A stretch of DNA of 64,000 nucleotides from Burkholderia cenocepacia (GTDB taxonomy: Bacteria; Pseudomonadota; Gammaproteobacteria; Burkholderiales; Burkholderiaceae). Position 1 is the first letter of the stretch. Every line of letters begins with the position of its first letter. Position numbers and translations under genes: made by a program. This document shows positions 18,765-31,651 of the stretch, piece by piece. The stretch lies in contig NZ_CP060039.1 in assembly GCF_014211915.1 (NCBI RefSeq), positions 3,100,001 to 3,164,000 of the forward strand, written 5' to 3'. The notes under the pieces are model-generated. The model saw nothing but the letters and a program-made list of their open reading frames with translations. It was not told the origin of the DNA and did not search any database.

Positions 18765-19331
18765 ATGGATACGATCAGGACACTCAACGAAGCCCGCCAG
18801 CAGATCCAGCAGTCGATCTTCGATCTGTTCAAGGGGTTGTCATTCAGCGAACGGCTCGCGCAAGGCGGCCTGATGGCGCTGCAGGCCGTCTGCGGCGCGT
18901 GCCTCGCGTATGCGATCGGCCGCGCGATGCATAGCGAGCAGGCCGTGTGGGCGGCGATCACCGCGATCGCCGTCACGCAGCACAACTACTCGGACACGAT
19001 GTCGCTGTCGCGCGACCAGTTCATCGGCGCGATGGTCGGCGGCGTGCTCGGCTTCGCCGGCGCGGCGCTGGGCGGCGATCGCCTCGTCGCGTATGCGATC
19101 ACGGTCGCGGTCGTGATCGTCTGCTGCTGGTGCCTGAACATCGGCAGCGCCGCGCGGCTCGGCGGCGTGACCGCGACGATCGTGCTGCTGTTTCCGGGCA
19201 ACGGCCCGCTGTGGGACGTTCCGCTGATCCGGTTCGGCGAAGTGACGCTCGGCACGGTGTGCGCGCTCGGCGTGTGCTGGGTGATGTCGAGAATCGAGCG
19301 GCGCTGGTTCCGCCGCGCGGCGGCAAAGTGA
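18765..19331 (+). CDS. FUSC-family inner-membrane protein
   Basis: A 188-residue protein with about five transmembrane helices after a short amphipathic N-terminus. The segment AVWAAITAIAVTQHNYSDTMSLSRDQFIGAMVGGVLGFAGA is typical of the FUSC_2 domain found in fusaric-acid-resistance/aromatic-acid exporters. It is much shorter than full AaeB-type exporters and contains one FUSC unit only. It begins 42 bp after the MFS gene and may be co-transcribed. Function unknown. Confidence 0.8.
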   Translation: MDTIRTLNEARQQIQQSIFDLFKGLSFSERLAQGGLMALQAVCGACLAYAIGRAMHSEQAVWAAITAIAVTQHNYSDTMSLSRDQFIGAMVGGVLGFAGAALGGDRLVAYAITVAVVIVCCWCLNIGSAARLGGVTATIVLLFPGNGPLWDVPLIRFGEVTLGTVCALGVCWVMSRIERRWFRRAAAK

Positions 19332-19337
19332 CGCGGC

Positions 19338-19356
19338 GCCGGGCAACGCGCCCGGC
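19338..19356. terminator. GC hairpin between converging genes
   Basis: GCCGGGC and GCCCGGC form a 7-bp stem with a 5-nt loop just after the FUSC gene. A second imperfect hairpin follows around 19392-19420. Neither has a U-tract, so termination is only suggested. Confidence 0.3.
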
Positions 19357-19413
19357 AGCCGGATGAACGATCGGAATGCGGCGTGCCGGTGACGGTCCGG
19401 GGGACGGCCCCGG

Positions 19414-19803
19414 TTACGGACCGACCCGCAGCACGATGCCCGAGCCGATCTGCACGAGCAGGTAGTCGCCGCCGACGCCGACCCAGTGATAGCCGCGCGG
19501 CGGCGGACTCAGGCGGTAGCCGCGCCAGTCGTCGACCACGTACTGGCGATCGCGGAATTCGTCCGGCAGCCGGTCGCCCTTGTGCCAGTCGCGGCGCGGC
19601 TGGTCGGCCCAGCGCGGCGGTACGTCGTCGCGATGCTTCGCCTGCCCGGGCGGCACGTGTTTCGGGCCATGGCCGCGCTGCATGCCGTGGCCGCCGCGGT
19701 CATCACGATTGTCGTGGTTGCCGTGATCCTGCGCCATCGCCGCGGTGGCGGCGCAGCCGGCCGCGATCCATGCGGCCAGCATCATGCCGTGCATCCTCTT
19801 CAT
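19414..19803 (-). CDS. RcnB-family periplasmic protein
   Basis: A 129-residue exported protein with a signal peptide (cleavage near residue 24, AMAQ). A His/Asp/Arg-rich region follows (HGNHDNRDDRGGHGMQRGHG), then PPRGYHWVGVGGDYLLVQIGSGIVLRV, the C-terminal motif of the RcnB fold. E. coli RcnB affects nickel/cobalt homeostasis; here a metal role is only inferred from the family and the His-rich stretch. The ATG at 19803 is preceded by GGGAAGGAC. Confidence 0.8.
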   Translation of the reverse strand: MKRMHGMMLAAWIAAGCAATAAMAQDHGNHDNRDDRGGHGMQRGHGPKHVPPGQAKHRDDVPPRWADQPRRDWHKGDRLPDEFRDRQYVVDDWRGYRLSPPPRGYHWVGVGGDYLLVQIGSGIVLRVGP

Positions 19804-19897
19804 TGTCCTTCCCCTCCGTGGTATCACGTCGAACAAGAAACGACCGGGACTGCCCGATGAAGACTAGCACACGGCATCGCGGCCGCATGAGCGCGCG

Positions 19898-21679
19898 TCA
19901 CGCCGCCTGCTGCTGGTACTGGATCCGGTGCAGGTGCGCGTACAGGCCGCCGTGGCGCAGCAGTTCGTCGTGGCTGCCCTCCTCGACGATCTTGCCGGCC
20001 TCGAGCACGAGGATGCGGTCCGCGCGCTCGATCGTCGACAGCCGGTGCGCGATCACCAGCGTCGTGCGGCCTTCCATCAGCCGCTCGAGCGCGGCCTGCA
20101 CGTGGCGCTCCGACTCCGAATCGAGCGCCGACGTCGCTTCGTCGAGGATCAGGATCGGCGCGTCCTTGTAGATCGCGCGCGCAATCGCGAGCCGCTGGCG
20201 CTGGCCGCCGGACAGCCGCATCCCGTTGCCGCCGACCAGCGTATCGAGCCCGTCGGGCATCGCGGCGACCGCATCGGCGAGGTTCGCGGCCTCGAGCGCG
20301 GCCTGCACGCGTGCGCGGTCGGGCGTCTGCCCGTAGGCGACGTTAGCGGCGATCGTGTCGTTGAACAGCACGACGTCCTGGCTGACCATCGCCATCTGGC
20401 TGCGCAGCGCGTGGAGATCGTAGTCGGACACCGGCACGCCGTCGACCAGGATCGTGCCGTCCGTCGGGTCGAAGAAGCGCGGCAGCAGGTTCACGAGCGT
20501 CGTCTTGCCGCTCCCGGACGGGCCGGCCAGCGCGATCATTTCACCCGGCGCGACCTTGAACGAAATGCGGTCGAGCGTCGGCCGTTCGGCCGCGCCGTAG
20601 TCGAACGACACGGCGCGGAACTCGATCTCGCCGCGCGCCTGCGACAGCGGCCGCCCGCCGCCCTGCGGCTCGGCCGGCTCGTCGATCAGCCCGAAGATCA
20701 GCTCGGCGGCCGTCATCCCGCGCTGCAGCGGCTGGTTGACGTCGATCAGGTGCTTGAGCGGCGAGATCACCAGCAGCATCGACGTGACGAACGCGACGAA
20801 ACCGCCGACTGTCGTCTGGTCGTTCGACGACTGCACGACCGCGATCGTGATCACGACCGCGAGCGCGATCGACGCGAGGAACTGCGTGAGCGGCTGCGCG
20901 AGGCCGCCCGAGATCGTCATGCGCATCGCGTAGCCGCGCAGGCGCTTGCTCATCGTCGTGAAGCGGTCCATCTCGTACGCTTCGCCGTTGTGCACCTTGA
21001 CGACCTTGTAGCCGCCGACCGTCTCCTCGACGATGTACGACAGCTCGTTGGTCAGCGTCTGGTGCTCGCGGTTCAGGCGGCGCAGCCGGCGGTTGATCTT
21101 GCTGACGAGCCAGCCGATGCCCGGCAGGATCACCGCGACGATCAGCGTGAGCCGCCAGTTCAGGTAGAACAGGTAGCCGAGCAGGAAGATCACCGTCAGC
21201 GAGTCGCGCACGAGCGTGACCATCACGCCCGTCAGCACCGACAGGATCTGGTTGACCTCGAACACGATCGCGTTGATCACCGTGCTCGCGGTTTCGCGCT
21301 GGAAAAACGACGCGCCGGTATGGATCATCCGCTGGAACATCTCGAGCCGCAGCTGCAGCAGGATGCGGTTCGATACGTAGTTGAGCAGGTAATTCGATGT
21401 GTACTGCGACACGCCGCGCACGAGCGCGAGCCCGATCACCGCGATCGGCACGTACCATTTCGCGCTGTCGCTGCCGTGCGAGCCGAAGCCGTGGTCGAGC
21501 AGCGGCTTGAGCAGGGCCGGGATACCGGCCTCGGTGGCCGCGACGACGCCCATCGTCACCACGGCGAGCACCACGATGCCGATGAGCGGCCGGATGTACG
21601 GCCACAGGCGCTTGAGGACCGTCACCGGCGAGGTGCCGGTGCCGTCCATCGGTTTGCGAAGAGTGTTCTGGGTTTCCAA
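19898..21679 (-). CDS. msbA: Lipid A export ATP-binding/permease MsbA
   Basis: A 593-residue ABC half-transporter that flips lipid A-core across the inner membrane. Six membrane helices are followed by the nucleotide-binding domain with [14 protein letters not shown] (Walker A), [13 protein letters not shown] (signature) and ILILDEAT (Walker B). The start is taken as TTG at 21679 because AGAAGGA lies five bases upstream; the first ATG (MDGTGTSP) is eleven codons later without a ribosome binding site. It is divergent from a core glycosyltransferase gene. Confidence 0.93.
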   Translation of the reverse strand: METQNTLRKPMDGTGTSPVTVLKRLWPYIRPLIGIVVLAVVTMGVVAATEAGIPALLKPLLDHGFGSHGSDSAKWYVPIAVIGLALVRGVSQYTSNYLLNYVSNRILLQLRLEMFQRMIHTGASFFQRETASTVINAIVFEVNQILSVLTGVMVTLVRDSLTVIFLLGYLFYLNWRLTLIVAVILPGIGWLVSKINRRLRRLNREHQTLTNELSYIVEETVGGYKVVKVHNGEAYEMDRFTTMSKRLRGYAMRMTISGGLAQPLTQFLASIALAVVITIAVVQSSNDQTTVGGFVAFVTSMLLVISPLKHLIDVNQPLQRGMTAAELIFGLIDEPAEPQGGGRPLSQARGEIEFRAVSFDYGAAERPTLDRISFKVAPGEMIALAGPSGSGKTTLVNLLPRFFDPTDGTILVDGVPVSDYDLHALRSQMAMVSQDVVLFNDTIAANVAYGQTPDRARVQAALEAANLADAVAAMPDGLDTLVGGNGMRLSGGQRQRLAIARAIYKDAPILILDEATSALDSESERHVQAALERLMEGRTTLVIAHRLSTIERADRILVLEAGKIVEEGSHDELLRHGGLYAHLHRIQYQQQAA

Positions 21680-21767
21680 GGCAATCCTTCTTGAGCCGCG
21701 ATGCGGCGCCCGGCACGTGGCCGCCCGAGTGTGCGCCCTGTCGGGCGGGTGCCGAAAAGGGCTCAAC

Positions 21768-21773
21768 ATTATA
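21768..21773 (-). promoter_or_regulatory. -10 element of msbA
   Basis: A consensus TATAAT (complement of ATTATA) about 90 bp before the TTG start of msbA. No good -35 was seen at 16-18 bp spacing. The 195-bp divergent region also carries TATACT at 21832-21837 on the plus strand, facing the glycosyltransferase gene. Confidence 0.5.
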
Positions 21774-21873
21774 GCTGTACCGCCCTCGCCGGCACGGCCG
21801 TTGTCGCGGCGGCCCGCGGCCGGGCCGCAGGTATACTGCCGCTCACCGTTTTCTCCGCCTTTCCGACGATTTC

Positions 21874-22626
21874 ATGGCTGAACCCACCCTCGGCGTCGCC
21901 CTCATCGCCCTCAACGCATCCGCGCGGCTCGCGCAGTGTCTCGATGCGCTGTCGTTCGCCGACGATGTCGTCGTCGTCGACGGCGGCAGCACCGACGATA
22001 CCGTCGCGATCGCGCAGGCGCACGGCGCACGCGTGATCGTCGAGCGCGACTGGCCGGGCTTCGGCCCGCAGAAGAACCGCGCGCTCGACGCGCTCGGCAC
22101 CGACTGGATCCTGTCGCTCGATACCGACGAAATCGTCACGCCGGAACTCGCGCGCTCGATCCGCGACGCGATCCGCGCGCCGGCCGCGCAGGTCTATGCG
22201 CTCGACCGGCTGTCGAGCTTCTGCGGCCAGTGGATCCATCACAGCGGCTGGTATCCGGACTGGGTGCCGCGGCTGTTCCGGCGCGGCACCGCGCGGTTCT
22301 CGGACGACCTCGTGCACGAGCGCCTCGTGTTCGATACGGCCGCGCAGCGCCTGGCCGGCAAGCTGATGCACTACTCGTACGAGGATTTCGAAACGGTCGT
22401 GCGCAAGCTCGACGCCTATTCGACGGCCGGCGCGCGCCAGCGCCGCGCGGCCGGCCAGCGCGGCGGCTTCGGCAAGGCGCTCGGCCGCGGCGCGTGGGCG
22501 TTCGTGCGCACCTACGTGCTGCGGCGCGGGTTCCTCGATGGTCGCGCGGGCTTCATGATCGCGGTGTTCAACGCGGAAACCGTGTACTACCGCTTCCTGA
22601 AGCTCGGTCACGACCCGGTACGCTAG
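21874..22626 (+). CDS. GT2 glycosyltransferase, WaaE/KdtX-like LPS core enzyme
   Basis: A 250-residue GT-A fold enzyme. The N-terminal LGVALIALNASARLAQCLDALSFADDVVVVDGGSTDDT and the metal-binding LSLDTDEIV (Asp-Thr-Asp at 83-85) match the WaaE/KdtX subfamily, which adds beta-glucose to heptose I of the LPS inner core. GWYPDWVPRLFRRGTARFSDDLVHERL is also typical. It is divergent from msbA and leads a run of LPS genes, which supports the role. Confidence 0.85.
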   Translation: MAEPTLGVALIALNASARLAQCLDALSFADDVVVVDGGSTDDTVAIAQAHGARVIVERDWPGFGPQKNRALDALGTDWILSLDTDEIVTPELARSIRDAIRAPAAQVYALDRLSSFCGQWIHHSGWYPDWVPRLFRRGTARFSDDLVHERLVFDTAAQRLAGKLMHYSYEDFETVVRKLDAYSTAGARQRRAAGQRGGFGKALGRGAWAFVRTYVLRRGFLDGRAGFMIAVFNAETVYYRFLKLGHDPVR

Positions 22627-22781
22627 AGCCTGTTCACGCGAATGACGGGCTTGCGAACGTGCCCTGGGCGAGCGCCCGGCGCACGGCCGGCCCGGCGTTA
22701 CAATGCCGGGTTGCGCGCACCACGCGTGCCCGCCCGAGCGGCTGCGCCGCGCGCCACGACGACCACCGAATTCCGACCACC

Positions 22782-23624
22782 ATGTTCTCCATCATCATTC
22801 CGACCTGGAACAACCTGCCGTACCTCAAGCTCGTCGTCGACAGCCTGCGCCGGCACTCCGCGTATGACCACCAGATCATCGTGCACGTGAACGACGGCTC
22901 GGACGGCACGCTCGACTGGGTGCGCAACGAAGGGATCGAGCACACCGCGTCGCCGGCCAACATCGGCATCTGCCATGCGGTCAACCTGGCCGCCGCGCGG
23001 GCCACGCGCGACTACGTCGTCTACATGAACGACGACATGTTCTGCTGCCCGGGCTGGGACACGGCGCTCGTGCGCCGCATCGAACAGATGCCGACCGACC
23101 TGTTCATGCTGTCGGGCACGATGATCGAGCCGGTCGACACGCGCAATCCGTGCGTGGTCGTCAGCAATTTCGGCCGCGACGCCGAGCAATTCGACGCGGC
23201 CGGCCTGGTCGCCGCGACCCCGAAACTGGCACGCCCGGACTGGCTCGGCTCGACCTGGCCGCCGACGCTCGTGCACCGCGACTGGTGGAACCGCATCGGC
23301 GGCTACAGCAGCGAGCTGTCGCCGGGCATGAGCAGCGACAACGACTTCTCGATGAAATTCTGGGACGCCGGCTGCCGGATCTTCATCGGCGTGGGCGACA
23401 GCCTCGTGTACCACTTCCAGCAGAAGAGCACCGGCAAGATCGTCAAGAACGACGGCCGCCGCCAGTTCCTGAACAAATGGGGCATGACCCAGGCGACGTT
23501 CGATCGCTACTACCTGCATCGCGGCGAGCCGGTCGGCACGCAGATCGCGCTCGATACGCCGACGGTGGAAGGCCGCCTCAAACGTGCGCTGTTGCGCTCG
23601 CGGATCAAGCGCGCATTCAGCTGA
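22782..23624 (+). CDS. GT2 family glycosyltransferase
   Basis: A 280-residue GT-A glycosyltransferase. It begins MFSIIIPTWNNLPYLKLVVDSL, with HVNDGSDGT and a DxD-like MNDDM at 82-86; GMSSDNDFSMKFWDAGCRIF follows in the acceptor half. It probably adds a sugar to the LPS core or another envelope glycan, but donor and acceptor are unknown. TACAAT at 22699-22704 could be its -10. The open frame reaches far upstream but only overlaps the previous gene out of frame. Confidence 0.85.
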   Translation: MFSIIIPTWNNLPYLKLVVDSLRRHSAYDHQIIVHVNDGSDGTLDWVRNEGIEHTASPANIGICHAVNLAAARATRDYVVYMNDDMFCCPGWDTALVRRIEQMPTDLFMLSGTMIEPVDTRNPCVVVSNFGRDAEQFDAAGLVAATPKLARPDWLGSTWPPTLVHRDWWNRIGGYSSELSPGMSSDNDFSMKFWDAGCRIFIGVGDSLVYHFQQKSTGKIVKNDGRRQFLNKWGMTQATFDRYYLHRGEPVGTQIALDTPTVEGRLKRALLRSRIKRAFS

Positions 23625-23762
23625 TCGGACCCCTAAAACCGTACGGAAAGCCGTCCTGCTTCGCGTATACTGCGCCGTTCGTCCCGGCTCTCTCGCCGGG
23701 ATGCGCGACGCGGCACGGTGCACGATGTCCGCAAGCCGCATTCGTCCATACGACAGGTTCCG

Positions 23763-25043
23763 ATGCTTTCGTTTTCCGCTCCCGCCACGCGGCGCCTGAC
23801 CGCCGCCCGCGCCTTCGCCGTCGCCGCGCTCTGCATGGTGCCCGTCTCGACGGCGCTGACCAACGTGTTCTGCGGGCTGTTCGCCGTGGCGCTCGTGATT
23901 TCCCCCGAATTCTGGCGCGACCTGCGCTCGTTCGTCACCGATCCGGCTTCGCTCGCGGCACTGCTGATTCTGGCCGCGCTGGCCGTGAGCGTCACCTATA
24001 CGGTCGCGCCGCATGACAAGGCGTGGAACTGGGTCGCGAAGTACGACAAGCTGTTGCTGCTGCCGTTCGCCGTGCTCGCGTTCCGTCATTCGAACTGGGC
24101 GCCGATCGTGCGGCGCTGCTGGTTCGGCACGCTGTGCGTGATTCTGCTGCTGTCGACCACCAACTACCTCGGGCTCACCGCGATCGGGCCAGCACATGCG
24201 ACCCAGTTGCCGCTGTCGCGCGCCTGGGTGTTCAAGAACCACATCGCGGCCGGCATGTTCGGCGCGCTGCTCTTCTACCAGGCGGCTGATCTCGCGCTGG
24301 CGACCCGCACGCGGCTGTCCCGTGCCGCCTATGCGGGCATCGCCGTGTGGTCGCTCGTCAACGTGTTCGTGATGCTGCAGGGACGCACGGGACAGGTCAT
24401 CGCGCTGTTGCTGATCCTCGTCGTCGCGGTACGTTTCGTGCTGTTGCTGCGCCGGCAATCCGCCCTGCGCGCAGGGCTCGCTGCCGGCATGCTCGTACTG
24501 GCGGGCGTCGCACTCGTAGTGGCTGCGTGCACGGTTCACAACGGCCGGCTGACGAAGGTCGTGACTGAAGTGCAGCAATATCGGCAGAGCGATGCGGCCA
24601 CGTCGACCGGGCTGCGCCTCGAGTGGTACAAGAAGGGAATCGAGCTGTTTCGTCAGCGCCCCGTGCTCGGTTATGGCGCGGGGGGGCTCGAGCTCGAGTT
24701 CCAGAAACTCTCGGCCGGCAAGACGGCCGCCGAAGGCCAGCTCACGGCGAATCCGCACAACGAATACCTGCTGATGGCCGTGCAGCTCGGCACGGTTGGC
24801 CTGCTGCTGTTCGTCAACCTGATCGTGCAGATCGCGCGCGGCAGCCGCGCGCTCGATCCGCGCTCGCGACACCTGTTGCTCGCGTGGCTCGCGATCTTCA
24901 CGATCGGCAGTCTCGCGAATTCGCTGCTGCTGGATTTCGCCGAAGGGCACCTGATCGTGCTGCTGGCCGGCATCCTGCTCGGTTGCGGCGAACGCAGCGA
25001 AGCACTGCCGCGCGAAACGTCGGCGATCCGGCGCAGCGTGTAA
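23763..25043 (+). CDS. O-antigen ligase (Wzy_C family)
   Basis: A 426-residue polytopic protein with about ten to twelve helices. The periplasmic loop near residues 300-330 (LGYGAGGLELEFQKLS followed by NPHNEYLLMAVQLGTVGL) is the Wzy_C signature of WaaL ligases and related polymerases. Given its place between core glycosyltransferases and heptosyltransferase-like genes, ligation of O-antigen to lipid A-core is the most likely role. TATACT at 23666-23671 is a candidate -10. Codon third positions are slightly less GC-rich than in its neighbours. Confidence 0.85.
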   Translation: MLSFSAPATRRLTAARAFAVAALCMVPVSTALTNVFCGLFAVALVISPEFWRDLRSFVTDPASLAALLILAALAVSVTYTVAPHDKAWNWVAKYDKLLLLPFAVLAFRHSNWAPIVRRCWFGTLCVILLLSTTNYLGLTAIGPAHATQLPLSRAWVFKNHIAAGMFGALLFYQAADLALATRTRLSRAAYAGIAVWSLVNVFVMLQGRTGQVIALLLILVVAVRFVLLLRRQSALRAGLAAGMLVLAGVALVVAACTVHNGRLTKVVTEVQQYRQSDAATSTGLRLEWYKKGIELFRQRPVLGYGAGGLELEFQKLSAGKTAAEGQLTANPHNEYLLMAVQLGTVGLLLFVNLIVQIARGSRALDPRSRHLLLAWLAIFTIGSLANSLLLDFAEGHLIVLLAGILLGCGERSEALPRETSAIRRSV

Positions 25044-25170
25044 CGCACGCCTGCCTACGTTCCGCGGCCCGCCCACCTGGTTCGGCGGCGGCGGACATCC
25101 GCCCCGTCGACGCCGGAGAGCCGCGCGGCGCTCCGCGAAACGAACTCCGGCTGACGAAGAAGGGCGCGCG

Positions 25171-26349
25171 TCAGTCGGACCCGGCACGACGCAGCCGCGA
25201 CGTGTCGACGATGACGTCGACCGGCCCCGGCGGATTCAACCCCAACATCTCGGCTGCCGCGGCCTTCACGCGCTGCGCGTCCAGATGGACGAGGCAGTCG
25301 CTGCGACTGTCGACGTGACGCTCGCAGCCTTCGTGGCGGCACGGCACGCAATCTCCGTCCCCCTGCAGCAGCCACACGTTTGCGTGCCGCCCCGAGCCGC
25401 GCAGCGCCCACGGATTCTCGGTCGCAGGCCAGTGCTGCGGCCACGGCCCCCAACGCACGGGGTCGGACGGTCCGAACAGTGCAATCGTGTCGGTACCCGT
25501 CGCGGCCGCGACGTGCGTCGCGCCGGTGTCGGGCCCGATGAAGAGCCGCGCGCGCCGCACGAGCTCCGCGCTCTCGCCGAACGTCAGGCGGCCGACCAGG
25601 TTCAGCACGTCGCCGCCCGCCTCCGTCGCGACCTGCTCCGCATACTCGCGCTCGCGGTCGGCCGGGCCGCCCGACAGCGCGATCGCGAAGCCCTGCTCGC
25701 GCAGCCAGCCGATCATTTCGACCCAGCCGTCGAGCCGCCATTGCTTGTAACGGAACATCGGGTACGGATGCAGCACGACCAGCGGCTTGCCGGCGCGGAT
25801 CGCCGGCGACTCGGCGAGCCACGCGTCGAAACGCGCGCGCCGCGCCGGATCATCGCCGATGCCGGGCGCGACGACCTCGGACACCGGCTCGATGCCGAGC
25901 ACCGGCGCGAGTGCCAGCGTACTGACGACCGTATGGGCAGATTCGTGGTGATTGATCGCGATCCCGTTCAGCATCATCCGCGTCAGCCACGTGACGCGAT
26001 TCGGGTCGACGAGGCCGACCCGTTTGCGGCCGGCGAACCAGCTATAGAAACGCGGCCGGTCGGAACTCAGCGCCGCGCATGCGAGATCGTAGCGGCGCCA
26101 CATCGACAGCGCGTCGCGCAGCCGCTCGCCCAATCCCGCACGCTGCGCGACCACGATCACGCGCCGCACGTCCGGATTGTGCTCGAGCACGCCCTCGGTG
26201 CCGCGAAACACCAGCATGTCGATCTGCGCGTCCGGCCAGCGGGCCTTCAGGGACCGTACGAGCGGAGTCGTCAACAGTACGTCGCCGATACGGCGCGGCG
26301 CGGCAACGAGGATGGTTCTGGGCGGACGGGCGGAAGAAAACAGGGCCAC
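25171..26349 (-). CDS. GT9 heptosyltransferase-like protein
   Basis: A 392-residue GT-B enzyme of family GT9 (WaaC/WaaF/WaaQ type). RTILVAAPRRIGDVLLTTPLVRSLKARWPDA is the N-terminal signature; FIGPDTGATHVAAATGTDTIALFGPSDPVRWGPW is the C-terminal donor site. A Cys/His-rich stretch CVPCRHEGCERHVDSRSDC follows. It probably transfers heptose to the LPS core. No ATG is available; I use GTG at 26349 (reading VALFSSARPPRT), which lacks a strong ribosome binding site. It follows another GT9 gene on the same strand, 148 bp away. Confidence 0.85.
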   Translation of the reverse strand: MALFSSARPPRTILVAAPRRIGDVLLTTPLVRSLKARWPDAQIDMLVFRGTEGVLEHNPDVRRVIVVAQRAGLGERLRDALSMWRRYDLACAALSSDRPRFYSWFAGRKRVGLVDPNRVTWLTRMMLNGIAINHHESAHTVVSTLALAPVLGIEPVSEVVAPGIGDDPARRARFDAWLAESPAIRAGKPLVVLHPYPMFRYKQWRLDGWVEMIGWLREQGFAIALSGGPADREREYAEQVATEAGGDVLNLVGRLTFGESAELVRRARLFIGPDTGATHVAAATGTDTIALFGPSDPVRWGPWPQHWPATENPWALRGSGRHANVWLLQGDGDCVPCRHEGCERHVDSRSDCLVHLDAQRVKAAAAEMLGLNPPGPVDVIVDTSRLRRAGSD

Positions 26350-26497
26350 GGCGATCGTCTGGCTGGCTGAACAAGGCTGGCAATGTACAGGATTTTGCAG
26401 CAGCCGGCGCGGCGTCGCGCGCCGGCGATGAAAGCGGCCACGATGCGGCCCGATCGTGACGTATCGCGCGGTACGCGAGCGGGCCGTTCGTGCCGCG

Positions 26498-27592
26498 CTA
26501 CGAAGCGATCGTCGCGATCGTGGGGGCCGTGGCGGCGGCCGGCTGCACGCGCGCCGCGGCGGCCGGCGCTTCGTCGCGTTGGCCGGCCTGCGACAGCAGG
26601 TGGCGCACCGCACGCTCGACCGCATCGACACCGATCGCATCGACGGTCCGACCCGCGCGCAGGATCACGTGCGGCACGCCTATCGGATGCCAGCGCAGGT
26701 ATTTCTCGGGACGGTCCTCGAACAGGGCGGCCACCGGTACGCCGAGCGCCGACGCAAGATGGACGGGCGCGCTGTCGGCCGAGACGATTGCATCGAGCAG
26801 GCTCGTGGCCGCCACGAGATCGGCAACCGACGACGGCGCGACATGCCGCGCATTCACGTCGCGCCATCCCTCGCCCTCGATGGCCTGACCGATGGCCGGA
26901 TCGCGAAACACGATCACATCCGCGACGGGGGCAAGCCGCTCGCCGAGGTCGCGCCAGCGGTCGGCGGGCCAGCGGCGCTCGACCGCCTTGTTCGACACGA
27001 ACAGCCCAACGCGCGGCTTCGTGCGTGCGCCGAGCAGGCGATGCCACGCTTCCTGCCGCGCACGATCGGGATGGACCGACAGTTCCAGACGATCGAGATC
27101 GGCGCAGCCGAGTTCGGGCACCAAGCGGAAACCCGACAACGCCTCGTGGCACATCGGCCGCTGCGCGACATGCTCGGGCTTGCGATCGTCGAATTCGGTC
27201 TCGGCATCGTGCCAGCGGCAATCCTTCGCGCGAAGCTGGCGCGCGAACTGCATGCTGCTGCGATGCATGCCGCCGTTCGGCACGATCACGAGGTCGAACC
27301 GCAAGCGGCGCAGGCGGCGCACGAGTCGCAGCCGGTCGAAGAATGCGCGCATCCGCCCGGGGCGGTCGTTGCGCTCGCACTGGCGGCTGTACACGTAGGT
27401 GTGGATCGTGTGCACGTCCGGATTTCCGGCCAGCGCGGCCGCGTTGTAGCGGTTCGCGACCACATGTAGCTCCGCGCCCGGCCAGCGCGCCTTCAGCGCG
27501 CGGAGAAACGCCGTCGTGCACAGCATGTCGCCCAGAAAATCAATCCGGATCACGAGGATCCGCTGCGTCGGGTTCCCATTGGCCATGGTCAT
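26498..27592 (-). CDS. GT9 heptosyltransferase-like protein
   Basis: A 364-residue GT-B glycosyltransferase. RILVIRIDFLGDMLCTTAFLRALKARWPGAELHVVAN and the donor-site segment IVSADSAPVHLASALGVPVAALFEDRPEKYLRW identify GT9. It is distinct from the neighbouring GT9 protein, so the two probably add different core residues. Two starts are close together (27592 MTMANGN, 27586 MANGN). A good promoter lies 180-208 bp upstream. The last 35 residues are Ala-rich and look disordered. Confidence 0.85.
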   Translation of the reverse strand: MTMANGNPTQRILVIRIDFLGDMLCTTAFLRALKARWPGAELHVVANRYNAAALAGNPDVHTIHTYVYSRQCERNDRPGRMRAFFDRLRLVRRLRRLRFDLVIVPNGGMHRSSMQFARQLRAKDCRWHDAETEFDDRKPEHVAQRPMCHEALSGFRLVPELGCADLDRLELSVHPDRARQEAWHRLLGARTKPRVGLFVSNKAVERRWPADRWRDLGERLAPVADVIVFRDPAIGQAIEGEGWRDVNARHVAPSSVADLVAATSLLDAIVSADSAPVHLASALGVPVAALFEDRPEKYLRWHPIGVPHVILRAGRTVDAIGVDAVERAVRHLLSQAGQRDEAPAAAARVQPAAATAPTIATIAS

Positions 27593-27771
27593 GTGGTGAC
27601 AATCCGTTTTTATCGTCGCGGCGTGCCGTTCCACGGCATCCTGATCCGCGAGCCTGCCCTGCCGCAAGTCGCCGCACGCCGCATCGATCCGCCCCTGTTT
27701 ACGCGCGCGCTGTCGGCGCCGCTCGCCGTGCGAACCCGCGGCAGGCGCCGCGTTCGGACGGTTAGCGCGGG

Positions 27772-27800
27772 ATTGTATAGCGTCCGGATGGCAAGCCCAA
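27772..27800 (-). promoter_or_regulatory. Promoter of the GT9 gene pair
   Basis: On the minus strand TTGGGC (complement of 27795-27800), a 17-bp spacer, and TACAAT (complement of 27772-27777). This is a good sigma-70 arrangement about 180 bp upstream of the start at 27592. Confidence 0.55.
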
Positions 27801-27825
27801 GCGCCCGATTACCCTTGCACCACGT

Positions 27826-27868
27826 AAAAACGGCCCGCCGCACCGCACGATGGCGATGCAACGGGCCG
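27826..27868 (-). terminator. Terminator of dnaE
   Basis: On the minus strand CGGCCCG pairs with CGGGCCG across a 24-nt loop and is followed directly by TTTTTA. The loop is long, but the U-tract and position 33 bp after the dnaE stop support termination. Confidence 0.5.
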
Positions 27869-27901
27869 CCTATGCGCGACAGCCGTCGAAACAGCGCGCG
27901 G

Positions 27902-31435
<3,534 letters not shown>

Positions 31436-31442
31436 GGGCGCT

Positions 31443-31448
31443 ATTGTA
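31443..31448 (-). promoter_or_regulatory. -10 element of dnaE
   Basis: TACAAT on the minus strand, separated from the dnaE ATG by exactly 7 nt. Transcription would begin at about the A of ATG. The -35 is unclear (a TTGGGC lies 20 bp upstream). Confidence 0.45.
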
Positions 31449-31651
31449 GCCGCCCCGCCGCGCAGGCTGCCCAAAAAATGCCCGCTTTGGCCGTTCGGCC
31501 GATGCACGCGGCGACGCGTCGCGCGGTTGGCCGATCGGCCAGGTACCGATGCCCGCGCCGTTTGCGGGATAATACGGTTTTTCGAATCAACGCCCCGGCT
31601 TCGCACCCTTTTTTGCGGGCCGCCGTGCGGCCGTTTTCCCGTCGGACCATC

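Larger units (their letters stand above)
27593..27901. other. 309-bp gap between dnaE and the GT9 genes
   Basis: The gap holds a terminator-like hairpin for dnaE (27826-27868) and a promoter reading into the GT9 gene (27772-27800), both on the minus strand. No further gene is supported. Confidence 0.5.
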
